Shown here: piece by piece, positions 16,693 to 26,416 of the stretch
Position numbering within the stretch: the stretch's first letter is position 1
How the letters are laid out: each line of letters starts with the position of its first letter
Assembly: GCF_024498955.1 (NCBI RefSeq)
Contig: NZ_CP093311.1
Location: forward strand, 744,001-808,000
Direction: 5' to 3'
DNA length: 64,000 nucleotides
Source of the DNA: Thermomonas paludicola
Lineage (GTDB): Bacteria > Pseudomonadota > Gammaproteobacteria > Xanthomonadales > Xanthomonadaceae
Translations under genes and position numbers: made by a program
Notes under the pieces: generated by a model
Databases searched by the model: none
What the model saw: the letters and a program-made list of their open reading frames with translations, nothing else
What the model was told of the DNA's origin: nothing

Positions 16693-19107
16693 ATGAGCAA
16701 ACCCCCAAGCAAGCGCGGCCCGGGCCGCGACAAGGTGACCGGCGGCGGCACGCCTGGTTCTGGCAAGGCACGCAAGGCGGCAGGCAAATTGCCGCCGTGG
16801 ATGCCGCAGCTGCCGGCGTCCACCCCTGATCGCGCAGGCAAGCGCGGGCCGAAGCCGCCGCCATTTGCGCCCACCTTCGACCCGCATGCACAGCGCGAGG
16901 CGCAGCGCTACGCCAACCCCATCGCCAGCCGGGAAATGATCCTGCAGGTGCTGGCGGCGCACGACGGGCCGATGGACGAGGCCGAACTGGCGCGCAAGCT
17001 GGCGCTGGCCGAGCCTGATCGCTTTGATGCCCTGCAAAAGCGCCTGAGCGCGATGCTTCGCTCCGGGCAGTTGCTGCAGAATCGGCGCGGCGGTTACGTG
17101 CCGGCAGCGCAGGCGGAACTGATCGCCGGCAGCGTGATCGCCAATGCCGACGGCTTTGGCTTCCTGCGTCCGGAAAAAGGCGGGGACGACCTGTTCCTGC
17201 CGCCTTACGAAATGCGCAAGGTCAGCCACGGTGATCGCGTGCTGGTCAGCGTCACCGGCGTGGACCGGCGCGGGCGCGGCGAAGCGACCATCGTCGAAGT
17301 GCTGGAGCGCCGCCTGACCCGATTGCTGGGCCGCTATACCGAAGAACTCGGGATCGGTTACGTGGTGCCGGACGACAAACGCATCCAGCGCAACGTGATG
17401 ATTCCGCCGGGTGCCCGCAACGACGCGAAGGCGGGGCAGCTGGTGGTGGCCGAAATCGTGCAGCCGCCCGATACGCATCGGCCCCCCATTGGTCGCGTGC
17501 TGGTGGTGCTGGGCGACAAGCTCACCGCCTCGCAGGCGGTGGAAGCCGCCATCCACGGCCACGACATTCCGCATGAGTTCGCGCCGGAGGTGTTGGCGCA
17601 GGCCACCGCGGTGCCGTTGGACGTGCAGCCTGAAGATAGTGCCGGGCGCGTGGACCTGCGCGGCCTGCCGCTGGTCACCATCGATGGCGAGGATGCCAAG
17701 GATTTCGATGACGCGGTGTGGTGCGAGCCGAACCAGGACGGCTTCCGCCTGATCGTCGCCATCGCCGACGTGTCGCACTACGTGCGGCCCGGCACCCCGC
17801 TGGACGAGGAGGCGCAGTTGCGCGCGACTTCAGTCTATTTCCCCGGGTTCGTGGTGCCGATGCTGCCGGAGACCCTGAGCAACGGCATCTGCTCGCTGAA
17901 CCCGGCGGTGGATCGGCTGTGTTTTGCATGCGACATGCAGATCGGGCGCGATGGCGTGGTGCGTGGATCGCGCTTCGTCGAGGCAGTGATGCATTCCCAT
18001 GCGCGGTTGACCTACACCGATGTGTGGTGCGCGGTGGGCGACGGCATTCCCGAAGACGACCACGACGCGGCGCTGGCGAAGATCGGCCCGCTGCTGCCGC
18101 AGGTCCAGCGCCTGCACCAGCTCTACAAGGTGCTCGACAAGGCGCGCGCCAAGCGCGGTGCCATCGAGTTCGAGAGCAGCGAGGTGCGCTTCGTTCTGGA
18201 TGCCCGCGGCGAGGTGACCCAGGCCGGCATGCTGCAACGCAATGACGCGCACAAGCTGATCGAGGAATGCATGATCGCGGCGAACGTGCAGGCCGCGTTG
18301 TTCCTGCTCGCGGCGCACATCCCGGCACCCTATCGCGACCATGATCGTCCGCCGGAGTCGAAGTACGCGGATCTGGAAGAATTCCTCAAGGAGTTCACCC
18401 TGCGGCTGCCGCCGTGGAGCAAGGTGCAGCCGAGGGACTTCCGCAACCTGCTGGAGAAGATCCGCGAGCGGCCCGACGCCGCGCTGCTGGAGTCGGTGAT
18501 CCTGCGCAGCCAGTCGCTGGCCGTGTATGCGCCGGACAACATCGGTCACTTCGGGCTGGCGCTGGAGGCTTACGCGCACTTCACTTCGCCCATCCGTCGC
18601 TACGCCGACCTGCTGGTACACCGCGCGATCAAGCACGCGCTGGCCGGCGGCAAGCCGGAGACATACGCCTACTCGCCGCACGAAATGGCCGCGCTGTCGT
18701 TGCAGTGCTCGGAGCGCTCGCGGCGCGCCGACGAGGCGCAGCGCGAAGTGGATGAGCGTTATCGTGCGGCGTGGATGGAAGATCACATCGGCAAGGAATT
18801 CGACGGCACCATCAGCGGCGTGACCAGCTTTGGCCTGTTCGTGGAACTGGACGAGTCCAAGGTCAATGGCCTGGTGCACGTCACCCAGTTGCCGCGTGAT
18901 TTCTACAATTTCGATGCGGTGCGAAAAACGCTGACCGGCGATCGCCGTGGCCACCAGTACCGGCTCGGCGACCGGGTGCGGATCGTGGTGCTGAAGGCCA
19001 GCGTGGAGGAGCGCAAGATCGACTTCCGCCTGGCCGAGGAAGACGCCGGCCTGCCGACACTACCGGAGCGTGGCCAACCGGCCAAGCGACGGAAGCGCAA
19101 GTACTGA
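16693..19107 (+). CDS. rnr: Ribonuclease R
   Basis: 804 residues, normal for RNase R. A basic N-terminal region (KRGPGRDKV) leads into winged-helix and cold-shock domains (residues ~75-260; GFGFLRPEKGGDDLFLP). The RNB catalytic domain has TIDGEDAKDFDDAV at about 343, giving the acidic cluster, and HFTSPIRRYADLLVH about 630. An S1 domain (FDGTISGVTSFGLFVELDE, about 700) and a Lys/Arg tail (KRRKRKY) follow. It degrades structured RNA 3' to 5'. The ATG at 16693 begins the basic tail; codons upstream overlap the tRNA promoter. Followed by rlmB, 60 bases on. Confidence 0.95.
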   Translation: MSKPPSKRGPGRDKVTGGGTPGSGKARKAAGKLPPWMPQLPASTPDRAGKRGPKPPPFAPTFDPHAQREAQRYANPIASREMILQVLAAHDGPMDEAELARKLALAEPDRFDALQKRLSAMLRSGQLLQNRRGGYVPAAQAELIAGSVIANADGFGFLRPEKGGDDLFLPPYEMRKVSHGDRVLVSVTGVDRRGRGEATIVEVLERRLTRLLGRYTEELGIGYVVPDDKRIQRNVMIPPGARNDAKAGQLVVAEIVQPPDTHRPPIGRVLVVLGDKLTASQAVEAAIHGHDIPHEFAPEVLAQATAVPLDVQPEDSAGRVDLRGLPLVTIDGEDAKDFDDAVWCEPNQDGFRLIVAIADVSHYVRPGTPLDEEAQLRATSVYFPGFVVPMLPETLSNGICSLNPAVDRLCFACDMQIGRDGVVRGSRFVEAVMHSHARLTYTDVWCAVGDGIPEDDHDAALAKIGPLLPQVQRLHQLYKVLDKARAKRGAIEFESSEVRFVLDARGEVTQAGMLQRNDAHKLIEECMIAANVQAALFLLAAHIPAPYRDHDRPPESKYADLEEFLKEFTLRLPPWSKVQPRDFRNLLEKIRERPDAALLESVILRSQSLAVYAPDNIGHFGLALEAYAHFTSPIRRYADLLVHRAIKHALAGGKPETYAYSPHEMAALSLQCSERSRRADEAQREVDERYRAAWMEDHIGKEFDGTISGVTSFGLFVELDESKVNGLVHVTQLPRDFYNFDAVRKTLTGDRRGHQYRLGDRVRIVVLKASVEERKIDFRLAEEDAGLPTLPERGQPAKRRKRKY

Positions 19108-19167
19108 TTCCGGCATCCTCCCTTGCGAAGCGGGGGGGCCGTGGAAGAGCTGAGGCAAAATACCCGC

Positions 19168-19914
19168 ATGAGCAAACCCTCCCAATGGATCGTCGGTCTG
19201 AACGCGGTGGCCTCCGCGCTGGAACACGACGCCGATCACGTGCGCGAAGTGCTGCTGGAAGCCGGTGGCAAGAACCCGCGCATCACCGAGATCGAGCAGC
19301 AGGCCCGGCGCAAGGACATCGACGTGCGCCGCGTCGCCCAGCAGGCGCTGGACGGCGTGGCCGGTGGCGTGCGTCACCAGGGCGCGGCAGCCCGCTATGC
19401 AGCGGTGAAAACCTGGGACGAGCACGAGCTTGCCGCCCTGGTGGAAGCGGCGGAAGGCCGCGCGCTGGTGCTGGTGCTGGACGGCGTGCAGGATCCGCAC
19501 AACCTGGGGGCCTGCCTGCGCAGTGCGGCGGCCGCGGGCGCCACTGCCGTGGTGATCCCCAAGGACAAGTCGGTGCAGGTCAATGCCACCGTGCGCAAGA
19601 CCTCCGCCGGCGCGGCGGATATCTTGCCGATCTTCAGCGTCACCAATCTCGCGCGCAGCCTGCGTGAGCTGCAGAAGGCGGGCGTCTGGATCTATGGCCT
19701 GGCCGGCGAGGCCGAAGCCTCGCTGTATGCGTTGGACTTGCGCGGCAACGTGGCGCTGGTGATGGGCAGCGAGGGCGAAGGCCTGCGCCGGTTGACCCGC
19801 GACACCTGCGACCAGCTGGTGAAAATTCCGATGCCGGGGGGATTCGAGAGTCTGAATGTCTCGGTGGCCAGCGGCGTGACCTTGTTCGAAGCGGTCAGGC
19901 AGCGGGGCGCGTGA
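19168..19914 (+). CDS. rlmB: 23S rRNA (guanosine-2'-O-)-methyltransferase RlmB
   Basis: 248 residues, SpoU/TrmH family. The N-terminal substrate-binding domain (QWIVGLNAVASALEHD) precedes the SPOUT knot with its three motifs: LDGVQDPHNLGACLRSAAAA, LVMGSEGEGL, and IPMPGGFESLNVSVASGVTL at the C-terminus. It methylates G2251 of 23S rRNA. rnr-rlmB adjacency is widely conserved. The stop overlaps the next start by one base (TGATG). Confidence 0.95.
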   Translation: MSKPSQWIVGLNAVASALEHDADHVREVLLEAGGKNPRITEIEQQARRKDIDVRRVAQQALDGVAGGVRHQGAAARYAAVKTWDEHELAALVEAAEGRALVLVLDGVQDPHNLGACLRSAAAAGATAVVIPKDKSVQVNATVRKTSAGAADILPIFSVTNLARSLRELQKAGVWIYGLAGEAEASLYALDLRGNVALVMGSEGEGLRRLTRDTCDQLVKIPMPGGFESLNVSVASGVTLFEAVRQRGA

Positions 19915-20186
19915 TGGCGCTGAATCTGGCGTGGTACGACTGGGTAGGGCTGCTCGGCACCGCCACCATCCTGCTCGGGTTTTTCCTGCTGCAGGCCGGG
20001 CGCCTGGCGGGAACCGGGCTGGTCTACCAGCTGATCAACCTGCTGGGCGCCGGTGGCGTGCTGGTGTCGCTGCTGGGCACGTTCAACCCGTCGGTGTTCG
20101 TGCTTGAACTGGCGTGGATGGCGGTGAGCCTTTACGGCATCGTGCGCTCGTTCAGGCGGCGGGGCGCGTCGAAAACGCCGGCCTGA
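19914..20186 (+). CDS. CBU_0592-family small membrane protein
   Basis: 90 residues with three membrane segments (WVGLLGTATILLGFFLLQ, INLLGAGGVLVSLL, VFVLELAWMAVSLYGIV) and a basic C-terminus. The layout matches the CBU_0592-like domain, whose function is unknown. The ATG at 19914 overlaps the rlmB stop, so it is translationally coupled; a GTG at 19911 is the alternative. Its stop codon lies inside the convergent stem-loop at 20172-20201. Confidence 0.72.
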   Translation: MALNLAWYDWVGLLGTATILLGFFLLQAGRLAGTGLVYQLINLLGAGGVLVSLLGTFNPSVFVLELAWMAVSLYGIVRSFRRRGASKTPA

Positions 20187-20201
20187 TGCTGCAGGCCGGC
20201 G
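20172..20201 (-). terminator. Stem-loop terminator of rnt
   Basis: 8-bp stem CGCCGGCC / GGCCGGCG with a 10-base loop (20176-20201). Read on the minus strand it is followed by TTTT at 20175-20172, fitting the end of rnt; the plus strand lacks a T run. Confidence 0.55.
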
Positions 20202-20215
20202 TCGCGCGAGCTGCG

Positions 20216-20848
20216 CTACGCCGCCGCCACGTGGCGCCAGCCATTGGCGATCGTGCAGAACAGTTTCGCGGTCTGCTCGGTGTCGTACACCGCCGAATGC
20301 GCTTCGTTCGGGTCCCAGCCGATGCCGGCCGCCATTGCTGCCCGCGCCAGCACGGTCTGGCCATAGGCCAGCCCGGCAAGGGTCACGGTGTCGAACACGC
20401 TGAACGGGTGGAACGGGTTGCGCTTGTGCTGCACCCGCGCCACGGCCGCGTTGAGGAAATTCAGGTCGAAGTGGGCGTTGTGGCCGACCAGGATGGCGCG
20501 CTGGCAGGCGTGTTTCTTCACTGCGGCGCGCACCGCGGCGAAAATGATGTCCAGGCCCTCGCGCTCCGGCAGTTCACCGCGCAGCGGATGGCCGATCTTG
20601 ATGCCGGTCACTTCCAGCGACTTCGGGTCGATGGTGGTGCCGGCTGCCGGTGCGATATGCGCGTGCGCCACCTCGCCCGGCACCAAACGGCCGGCGTCGT
20701 CCAGTTCAAGCGGCACCGCCGCGATCTCGAGCAGCGCGTTGGTAGTCCAGTCGAAACCGCCGGTTTCCACATCCACCACCACCGGTAGATAGCCGCGGAA
20801 ACGTTCGGCCATGGGAACGATGGCGGGGCTGTCTTGCGAATCGGTCAT
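20216..20848 (-). CDS. rnt: Ribonuclease T
   Basis: 210 residues, DEDDh exonuclease. Exo[12 protein letters not shown] (about residue 25), Exo[15 protein letters not shown] (about 122) and ExoIII with [13 protein letters not shown] (about 181-193), which gives the catalytic His and Asp. Basic NBS-like segments are present. It trims 3' ends of tRNA and 23S/5S rRNA. I took the ATG at 20848; a TTG at 20854 would add two residues. Confidence 0.93.
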   Translation of the reverse strand: MTDSQDSPAIVPMAERFRGYLPVVVDVETGGFDWTTNALLEIAAVPLELDDAGRLVPGEVAHAHIAPAAGTTIDPKSLEVTGIKIGHPLRGELPEREGLDIIFAAVRAAVKKHACQRAILVGHNAHFDLNFLNAAVARVQHKRNPFHPFSVFDTVTLAGLAYGQTVLARAAMAAGIGWDPNEAHSAVYDTEQTAKLFCTIANGWRHVAAA

Positions 20849-20857
20849 CGGCAAAGC

Positions 20858-21604
20858 CTAGCAGAGCGCCCAGGTGAGCACGCCATCCGCATGCAGGCGC
20901 TGCAACATGGGCATGGCCTGGGTCAGGAATGCGTCGAAATCCGCATGCCCGGCCTCCTGTGCAAGCGCCCGCAGCAGTGTTCGCCCGCTGGCCTGTCCGC
21001 TGCCGGCAACCCGTTCCAGCAGCCGGTACAGCAGCGGCGACAGCAGCGAGAACTGCACGCGGCCGTCGCGGTCGCGGCACAGCAGGAGCAGCGTGGGGAC
21101 ATCCGGCGGTGTCTCCGGCTGGTAGTCCGGGCCGAGGCGATGCACAGGCCAGCGGTAGGCCAGCGGCCACGCCAGCGGCGAGAGCCTCGGCACGTCCTCC
21201 AGAAAGTCTGCCCCCGGAGCATGTTCCGTGGGGATGGCGTCGCTCAACTGCAGGCCAAGTTCGGCCCATTCGTAATGCGCCAGCTCGGCCAGCCATGGCG
21301 GCGTTGGCACGTGGGCAGGGGAAGATTGCAGGAATTCCACGAACTCCAAACCGAGCCGGGTGAACAGCGGCGTCTGGCTGCGATGCATGCGCAGGAAGCA
21401 GCGCAACAGTGCCTGCCAGTCGGCATCGCCCAGCGTGCTGCGAATCACCGGGAACGTGCCGCCAAGCAAGCCATCAAGGTTGTTGAACACCAGTTCGCGG
21501 TAGATCTTCAGGCGGCGATCTTCAATCCCGGGCGGGCCAGGCTGCGTGCCGGGGTCGCGCACATGCGCGGCCAGCGCGCGCAGCTGCTCGTGCAGTGCAC
21601 TCAT
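20858..21604 (-). CDS. hvfC: HvfC/BufC-family putative DNA-binding/RiPP maturation partner (DUF2063)
   Basis: 248 residues. The N-terminus ([20 protein letters not shown], then [20 protein letters not shown]) is the DUF2063 domain. Members are the partner proteins of MNIO (DUF692) enzymes and are needed for peptide modification by presenting the precursor; the old 'DNA-binding' name has no support here. It overlaps the DUF692 gene by 4 bases (ATGA), so the two are coupled. Its C-terminal ~100 residues are less conserved. Confidence 0.82.
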   Translation of the reverse strand: MSALHEQLRALAAHVRDPGTQPGPPGIEDRRLKIYRELVFNNLDGLLGGTFPVIRSTLGDADWQALLRCFLRMHRSQTPLFTRLGLEFVEFLQSSPAHVPTPPWLAELAHYEWAELGLQLSDAIPTEHAPGADFLEDVPRLSPLAWPLAYRWPVHRLGPDYQPETPPDVPTLLLLCRDRDGRVQFSLLSPLLYRLLERVAGSGQASGRTLLRALAQEAGHADFDAFLTQAMPMLQRLHADGVLTWALC

Positions 21605-22425
21605 GGCGCGTCCGCCTGGAGCGCGCGGATGCGCTCGACTTCCGCCAGCAGCGTCGGTAGCGGCGGGAAGTTGAAATCGCGTTCCAGCAGGGTGGGGCGC
21701 ACCCCGTGGGTGGCATAGGCGTGCGCCAGCAGCGCCCACACGTCGTCCTTCACCGCGGCGCCGTGGGTGTCGATCTTCAGGTCGTCGGCTTCGTCGAAGT
21801 GGCCGGCAACGTGGTAGCTGGCGATGCGTTCGCCAGGCATCGCGGCGATGAAGGCGCGCGCGTCGTCACCGTGGTTGATCGCGTTGACGAAGACGTTGTT
21901 CACGTCCAGCAGCAGGTCGCAGTCGGCGTCGGCCAGCACGGCATTGATGAAGACGGCCTCGTCCAGCGCCTTGTAGGGCGCTGCGTAGTAGCTGACGTTC
22001 TCGACGGCGATGCGCCGGCCCAGCGCGTCCTGCACGGCGCGGATGCGCGCCGAAACGTGGCGCACGGCTTCGTCGGTGAACGGCAGTGGCAGCAGGTCGT
22101 ACAGATGGCCATCGGCGCTGCAGTAGCTCAAATGCTCGCTGTACATCACGGCGCGGTGCCGATCGAGGAAGTCGCGGGTCTGGCGCAGGAAGTCCGCGTC
22201 CAGGGGGTCGGGGCCGCCCAGCGACAGCGACAGGCCGTGGCAGCTCAGCGGGTGCCGGGAGGACAGCGCGACCAGCTTCTCGCCCAGTGCGCCACCGACG
22301 CCGATCCAGTTGTCCGGCGCGCATTCCAGAAAATCGAAGGCGCCCGCGGGCGCCTCGATCAACGCATCCAGCAGTGCGCGGCGCAAGCCAAGGCCAGCGC
22401 AGCGCCCGGGCAGGGTGTCAGCCAT
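21601..22425 (-). CDS. hvfB: HvfB/BufB-family multinuclear non-heme iron oxidase (DUF692)
   Basis: 274 residues, TIM-barrel of the MNIO family. Metal-ligand blocks are visible: [73 protein letters not shown] and IDTHGAAV. These enzymes oxidatively convert Cys residues of a peptide to thiooxazole or oxazolone/thioamide groups that bind copper. It lies between the precursor gene (hvfA, 6 bases upstream) and hvfC. The DoxX-type membrane gene that often completes such clusters is not present here. Confidence 0.9.
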   Translation of the reverse strand: MADTLPGRCAGLGLRRALLDALIEAPAGAFDFLECAPDNWIGVGGALGEKLVALSSRHPLSCHGLSLSLGGPDPLDADFLRQTRDFLDRHRAVMYSEHLSYCSADGHLYDLLPLPFTDEAVRHVSARIRAVQDALGRRIAVENVSYYAAPYKALDEAVFINAVLADADCDLLLDVNNVFVNAINHGDDARAFIAAMPGERIASYHVAGHFDEADDLKIDTHGAAVKDDVWALLAHAYATHGVRPTLLERDFNFPPLPTLLAEVERIRALQADAP

Positions 22426-22431
22426 GCGGCG

Positions 22432-22881
22432 CTACATGCTGCCGCACTTGCCCTCGCCGCATTTGCCTTCGGTCGCGGCTTTGCCTGCGGCAGCCGGCTT
22501 TTTCATTGCGGCGTGGTGGGCATCCATTTCTTTCTGGCTGATGAAGCCATCGCCATCGGTGTCGATGGTTGCGAATTTGTCATCCTTGCCACCGTGGGCA
22601 GCAGCGAACTCGGCGCGCGACAGGCGGCCGTCCTTGTCGGTGTCCATCTTCGCCATGCCAGTGCTGCCTTCGTGCGCGGCCTTGTCGTTGCCGGCCATCA
22701 TCCCGGCACCGCATTTTCCTTCGCCGCATTTGCCTTCGGTGGCCTTGGCGCCGGCAGATGTGCCGGCAGTCTGTGCTTGCTGCATATGGCCACTGGCCAT
22801 TGCCTGCATCGAGAACAGCGAGCCTGCCGCGACGGCAGCACCAATCGCCAACGCAAGGGATTTCGGGTGGGTCTGCGACAT
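22432..22881 (-). CDS. hvfA: HvfA/bufferin-like metallophore precursor with two EF-hands
   Basis: 149 residues. A signal peptide (about 1-30, ending SMQAMA) is followed by a first EGKCGEGKCG core at residues 49-58, two canonical EF-hand loops (D80-E91, DTDKDGRLSRAE; D107-E118, DTDGDGFISQKE), and a second EGKCGEGKCG core at 138-147 right at the C-terminus. The EGKCG motif is the substrate of MNIO enzymes, so the four cysteines (C52, C57, C141, C146) are the likely modified residues. The mature product should bind copper in the periplasm; the EF-hands suggest Ca2+ too. A GGAG lies 6 bases before the ATG. Precursors of this family usually lack EF-hands. Confidence 0.85.
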   Translation of the reverse strand: MSQTHPKSLALAIGAAVAAGSLFSMQAMASGHMQQAQTAGTSAGAKATEGKCGEGKCGAGMMAGNDKAAHEGSTGMAKMDTDKDGRLSRAEFAAAHGGKDDKFATIDTDGDGFISQKEMDAHHAAMKKPAAAGKAATEGKCGEGKCGSM

Positions 22882-22991
22882 GACGGGCTCCGGGCGCGAT
22901 GGCGTGAAAGAGGAGCGTCGATCCTACCGCCTGCGCGGTAGCGCGGCCAGTGCGCCGGTGGCCGCCGTTCATGACGGCCCGCCGGGTGCGA

Positions 22992-23693
22992 TCAGATCAC
23001 CGTGGTGTTGCTTTCATCGCGCTTTTCGCGCGGTGGCATGAGCTCTTCGCCGTGGAGCAGGAACCACACGTTCTCGGCGATGTTGGTGGCATGGTCGCCG
23101 ATGCGCTCCAGGTTCTTGGCCATGAACAACAAGTGCGTGCAGGGGGTGATCACGCGCGCATCTTCCATCATGTAGGTGAGCAGCTCGCGGAACAGGCCGG
23201 TGTAGAGCGTGTCCAGTTCCGCGTCGCGGGCGCGAACCTGCAGCGCGGCTTCGCCATCGCGCGCGCTGTAGGCTTCAAGCACGTCACGCACCTGGCGTGC
23301 GGCCATCCGCCCCAGCGCGTCCAGCCCACGGGTGTGCGGCAGCGGCGGCGACAGGTTCAGTGCCATCGAACGCTTGGCGATGTTGGCGGCGTAGTCGCCG
23401 ATCCGCTCGATGTCCGACGCCACCCGCAGGGCGGCCAGGATCATCCGCAGGTCGCCGGCCAGCGGGCCGCGGCGGATCAGGTGGATCACGTCGTGGTTGA
23501 CCTGCTGTTCCAACGCGTCGATCGCATCGTCGTTGCCGACCACGCGTTCGGCGGCCTTGTCATCGCGGCGCTCGACCACGTCCAGCGCGGCTTCCAGTTG
23601 CGCCGCGGCCATGTGGCCCATGCGGATCAGTTCGTCCATCAGCGCGCGCTGTTCGTCGTCGTAGCTCTTGACGATATGGGAATACTCGTTCAT
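22992..23693 (-). CDS. phoU: Phosphate-signalling protein PhoU
   Basis: 233 residues, two PhoU helical repeats. Repeat 1 contains RVVGNDDAIDALEQQVNHDV and DLRMILAALRVASDIERIGDYA; repeat 2 contains ARDAELDTLYTGLFREL and HLLFMAKNLERIGDHATNIAE. The E/DxxxD metal motifs are intact. It mediates repression of PhoR/PhoB when phosphate is plentiful. It is the last gene of the pst operon; its ATG overlaps the pstB stop by one base. Confidence 0.95.
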   Translation of the reverse strand: MNEYSHIVKSYDDEQRALMDELIRMGHMAAAQLEAALDVVERRDDKAAERVVGNDDAIDALEQQVNHDVIHLIRRGPLAGDLRMILAALRVASDIERIGDYAANIAKRSMALNLSPPLPHTRGLDALGRMAARQVRDVLEAYSARDGEAALQVRARDAELDTLYTGLFRELLTYMMEDARVITPCTHLLFMAKNLERIGDHATNIAENVWFLLHGEELMPPREKRDESNTTVI

Positions 23694-24541
23694 CAGCCGA
23701 ACCTGCCTGTGATGTAGTCCTCGGTCTGTTGCTTGCCGGGGGTGGAGAAAATCTGCTCGGTGGCGCCGTGTTCGACGAGATCGCCCAGGTACATGAAGGC
23801 GGTGTAGTCGGAAACGCGTGCGGCCTGCTGCATGTTATGGGTCACGATCATGATGGTGAAGTCGCGCTTGAGCTCTTCCACCAGTTGTTCGATGCGGCTG
23901 GTGGAAATTGGATCCAGTGCCGAGGTTGGTTCGTCCAGCAACAGCACCTCCGGTTTCAGCGCCACCGCGCGCGCGATGCACAGGCGCTGCTGCTGACCGC
24001 CGGACAGGCCCAGACCGCTGGTCTTCAGCTTGTCCTTGACCTCGTCCCACAGCGCGGCCTGGTGCAACGCCTGTTCGACGCGAACTTCCATCTCCGCCTT
24101 GCCCAGCCGTTCGTGGTGGCGGATGCCGTAGGCGACATTCTCGAAGATCGTCATCGGGAACGGGACGGGCTTCTGGAACACCATGCCGACCTTGCTGCGC
24201 AGGCGGTTCATCGGGTATTTGGGATCGAGGATGTTCTCGCCGCCCAGCAGCACCTCGCCCTTGGCGACCTGCTTGGGGTATAGCGCATAGATGCGGTTGA
24301 ACACCCGCAGCAGGGTGGACTTGCCGCAGCCGGACGGACCAATCAGTGCTGTGACCCTCTTTTCCGGGATGTCCAGGTTGATGTTCTTCACCGCGTGGTA
24401 CTTGTCGTACCAGAAGTTCAGGCTGCGCGCGGCAATCTTCACCGGCGGTGCGGTGGGCTGGGGGGCCTCGCGCATCGGCGCGGCCACGGTCAGGCGGGGG
24501 TCGTTCATGGGGAGTCGGGAAGCCTGCGAGGAATTAGTCAT
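23693..24541 (-). CDS. pstB: Phosphate ABC transporter ATP-binding protein
   Basis: 282 residues. Walker [10 protein letters not shown] at about residue 70, Q-loop [19 protein letters not shown], signature [14 protein letters not shown], Walker [14 protein letters not shown] and H-loop MIVTHNM. The ATG at 24541 overlaps the end of pstA by 8 bases, supporting this start over the Met at 24508; it gives a long N-terminal extension of about 35 residues. It powers high-affinity phosphate import with PstA and PstC. Confidence 0.95.
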   Translation of the reverse strand: MTNSSQASRLPMNDPRLTVAAPMREAPQPTAPPVKIAARSLNFWYDKYHAVKNINLDIPEKRVTALIGPSGCGKSTLLRVFNRIYALYPKQVAKGEVLLGGENILDPKYPMNRLRSKVGMVFQKPVPFPMTIFENVAYGIRHHERLGKAEMEVRVEQALHQAALWDEVKDKLKTSGLGLSGGQQQRLCIARAVALKPEVLLLDEPTSALDPISTSRIEQLVEELKRDFTIMIVTHNMQQAARVSDYTAFMYLGDLVEHGATEQIFSTPGKQQTEDYITGRFG

Positions 24542-25388
24542 GGCTGACCTTGTGACGCCGCACGATCAGGCGCGCGACGATGCTGATCAGCAGCACGAAC
24601 ATGGTCAGGACAAACGCACCGGCCCAGGCCAGCGCGTGCCAGTTGTCGTACGGGCTCATCGCGAACTGGAAGATCACCACCGGCACGTTGGCCATTGGCG
24701 ACAGGATGTCGGTCGTCCAGTATTGGTTGTTCAGGGCGCTGAACAGCAGCGGTGCGGTTTCACCGCTGACCCGCGCCAGTGCCAGCAGAATGCCGGTGAC
24801 GATGCCGGGCAGGGCGCTGCGGTACAGCACCTGCAGCGTCACCTTCCACTGCGGCACGCCCAGCGACAACGCGGCCTCGCGCATCTGCGAGGGAACCAGC
24901 CGCAGCATCTCGTCGGTGGTGCGCACCACCACTGGCAGCACGATCATGCCCAGCGCGATCCCGCCGGCCAGCGCCGAGAAGTGCCCCATCTGCGCGACGA
25001 CCAGGGTATAGACGAACAGGCCCAGCACGATGGATGGTGCCGACAGCAGGATGTCGTTGACGAAGCGGATGGTGTCACCCAGCCGGCTTTTGCTGGAGTA
25101 TTCGGCCAGGTAGGTGCCGGCCAGCACGCCGATCGGTGCGCCCAGGGCGATGCCGAGCACGCTCATCAGCAGGCTGCCGGAAAACGCATTGAGCATGCCG
25201 CCACCCTCGGCCCCCGGGGGCGGGGTCATTTCGGTGAACAGGCCGAGGTTCAGCGCGCTCAGGCCCATGCGCAGGGTGGTCCAGACGATCCACACCAACC
25301 AGAAGATGCCGAAGACCGCGGCGGCCACGGCCAGTGCCTGGGCCGCCACGTTCTTGGCGGCGCGAACGCCATGCAGCGAGAGGGCCAT
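24534..25388 (-). CDS. pstA: Phosphate ABC transporter permease PstA
   Basis: 284 residues, six membrane segments. The cytoplasmic EAA-like loop reads [20 protein letters not shown] and precedes [20 protein letters not shown]. It forms the inner-membrane channel with PstC. Its start overlaps the pstC stop by one base and its end overlaps pstB, so the operon is tightly coupled. Confidence 0.94.
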   Translation of the reverse strand: MALSLHGVRAAKNVAAQALAVAAAVFGIFWLVWIVWTTLRMGLSALNLGLFTEMTPPPGAEGGGMLNAFSGSLLMSVLGIALGAPIGVLAGTYLAEYSSKSRLGDTIRFVNDILLSAPSIVLGLFVYTLVVAQMGHFSALAGGIALGMIVLPVVVRTTDEMLRLVPSQMREAALSLGVPQWKVTLQVLYRSALPGIVTGILLALARVSGETAPLLFSALNNQYWTTDILSPMANVPVVIFQFAMSPYDNWHALAWAGAFVLTMFVLLISIVARLIVRRHKVSHD

Positions 25389-26356
25389 CAGTTGCCCTCC
25401 CGCTTGTTCAGCCGGCGCAGCATGAGCCGGGCGATGCTCAGGACGATGAAGGTCACGATGAACAGCACGAAGCCCAGCGCGATCAACGAGGAGCGGTACA
25501 TCGCCGAGTCGGCCTCGGTGAATTCATTGGCAATGGTGGCTGCGATCGAGTTGCCGGGTTCCAGCAACGACGCGGTAAGCGAATGTGCATTGCCCAGCAC
25601 GAAGGTCACCGCCATGGTCTCGCCAAGGGCGCGGCCCAGCCCGAGGAACACGCCGCCGATCACGGCCGAGCGGGTGTACGGCAGCACCACGTCCCACACC
25701 ACTTCCCAGCGGGTGGAGCCCAATGCGTAGGCGGATTCCTTCAAGCGGCCCGGTACGGTCAGGAACACCTCGCGCATCACCGAGGAAATGAACGGGATCA
25801 CCATGATCGCCAGCACCAGGCCTGCGGTCCCCATGCCCAGTCCCAGCGGCGGGCCGGTGAACAGATGCCCGAGCAGCGGCAGCTGGCCCAAGTGTCCATC
25901 CACCCACGGGAACACGTGTTCGCCCAGCAGCGGCACCAGCACGAACAGGCCCCACATGCCATAGATGATCGAGGGAATGCCGGCCAGCAGTTCGATCGCC
26001 GCGCCGACCGGGCCGCGCAGCCACTTCGGTGCGATTTCGGTGAGGAAGAAGGCGATGCCGAAGCTCACCGGCACGGCAATCACCATCGCGATGAACGACG
26101 TGACCAGGGTGCCGTAGATCGGTACCAGCGCACCGAACTGCTGCTGCACCGCGTCCCACTGCCCGGTCCACAGGAACGCGAGGCCGAATTTCATGAAGGC
26201 CTCGCGACCGCCCCAGAGCATGGATAACGCCGCTGCTCCCAGCGTGACCAGCACGAACAGGCCGGCAGCAGTCACCAGCCAACGGAAGCCGTTGTCAGTG
26301 CGTTGGTCGGCGCGTTCGCGCGCCTGCTCGATGGCGCTCAGGGCAGTGGCATTCAT
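25388..26356 (-). CDS. pstC: Phosphate ABC transporter permease PstC
   Basis: 322 residues from the ATG at 26356 (codons upstream run into the intercistronic stem-loop). Six membrane segments; EAA-like loop KESAYALGSTRWEVVWDVVL followed by GGVFLGLGRALGETMAVTFV. It is the second permease subunit. Sixty bases separate it from pstS, with a stem-loop in between. Confidence 0.94.
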   Translation of the reverse strand: MNATALSAIEQARERADQRTDNGFRWLVTAAGLFVLVTLGAAALSMLWGGREAFMKFGLAFLWTGQWDAVQQQFGALVPIYGTLVTSFIAMVIAVPVSFGIAFFLTEIAPKWLRGPVGAAIELLAGIPSIIYGMWGLFVLVPLLGEHVFPWVDGHLGQLPLLGHLFTGPPLGLGMGTAGLVLAIMVIPFISSVMREVFLTVPGRLKESAYALGSTRWEVVWDVVLPYTRSAVIGGVFLGLGRALGETMAVTFVLGNAHSLTASLLEPGNSIAATIANEFTEADSAMYRSSLIALGFVLFIVTFIVLSIARLMLRRLNKREGN

Positions 26357-26383
26357 GGTGTGTGGGGTGTCGGTGTCAGTGCG

Positions 26384-26409
26384 GCCCGCCGCCACGGCGT
26401 GGGGCGGGC
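26384..26409 (-). promoter_or_regulatory. Intercistronic stem-loop between pstS and pstC
   Basis: GCCCGCC (26384-26390) pairs with GGCGGGC (26403-26409), and the loop contains a further GCC/GGC. It lies between the pstS stop and the pstC start, with no T run. Hairpins at this place often limit expression of permease genes relative to the abundant binding protein, by attenuation or by protecting the pstS 3' end; that role is inferred. Confidence 0.5.
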
Positions 26410-26416
26410 GCGGGGG

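Noticed and set aside
18123..18954. Minus-strand frames opposite rnr
   Set aside because: Shadow frames of the ribonuclease R gene; no start signals or domains.
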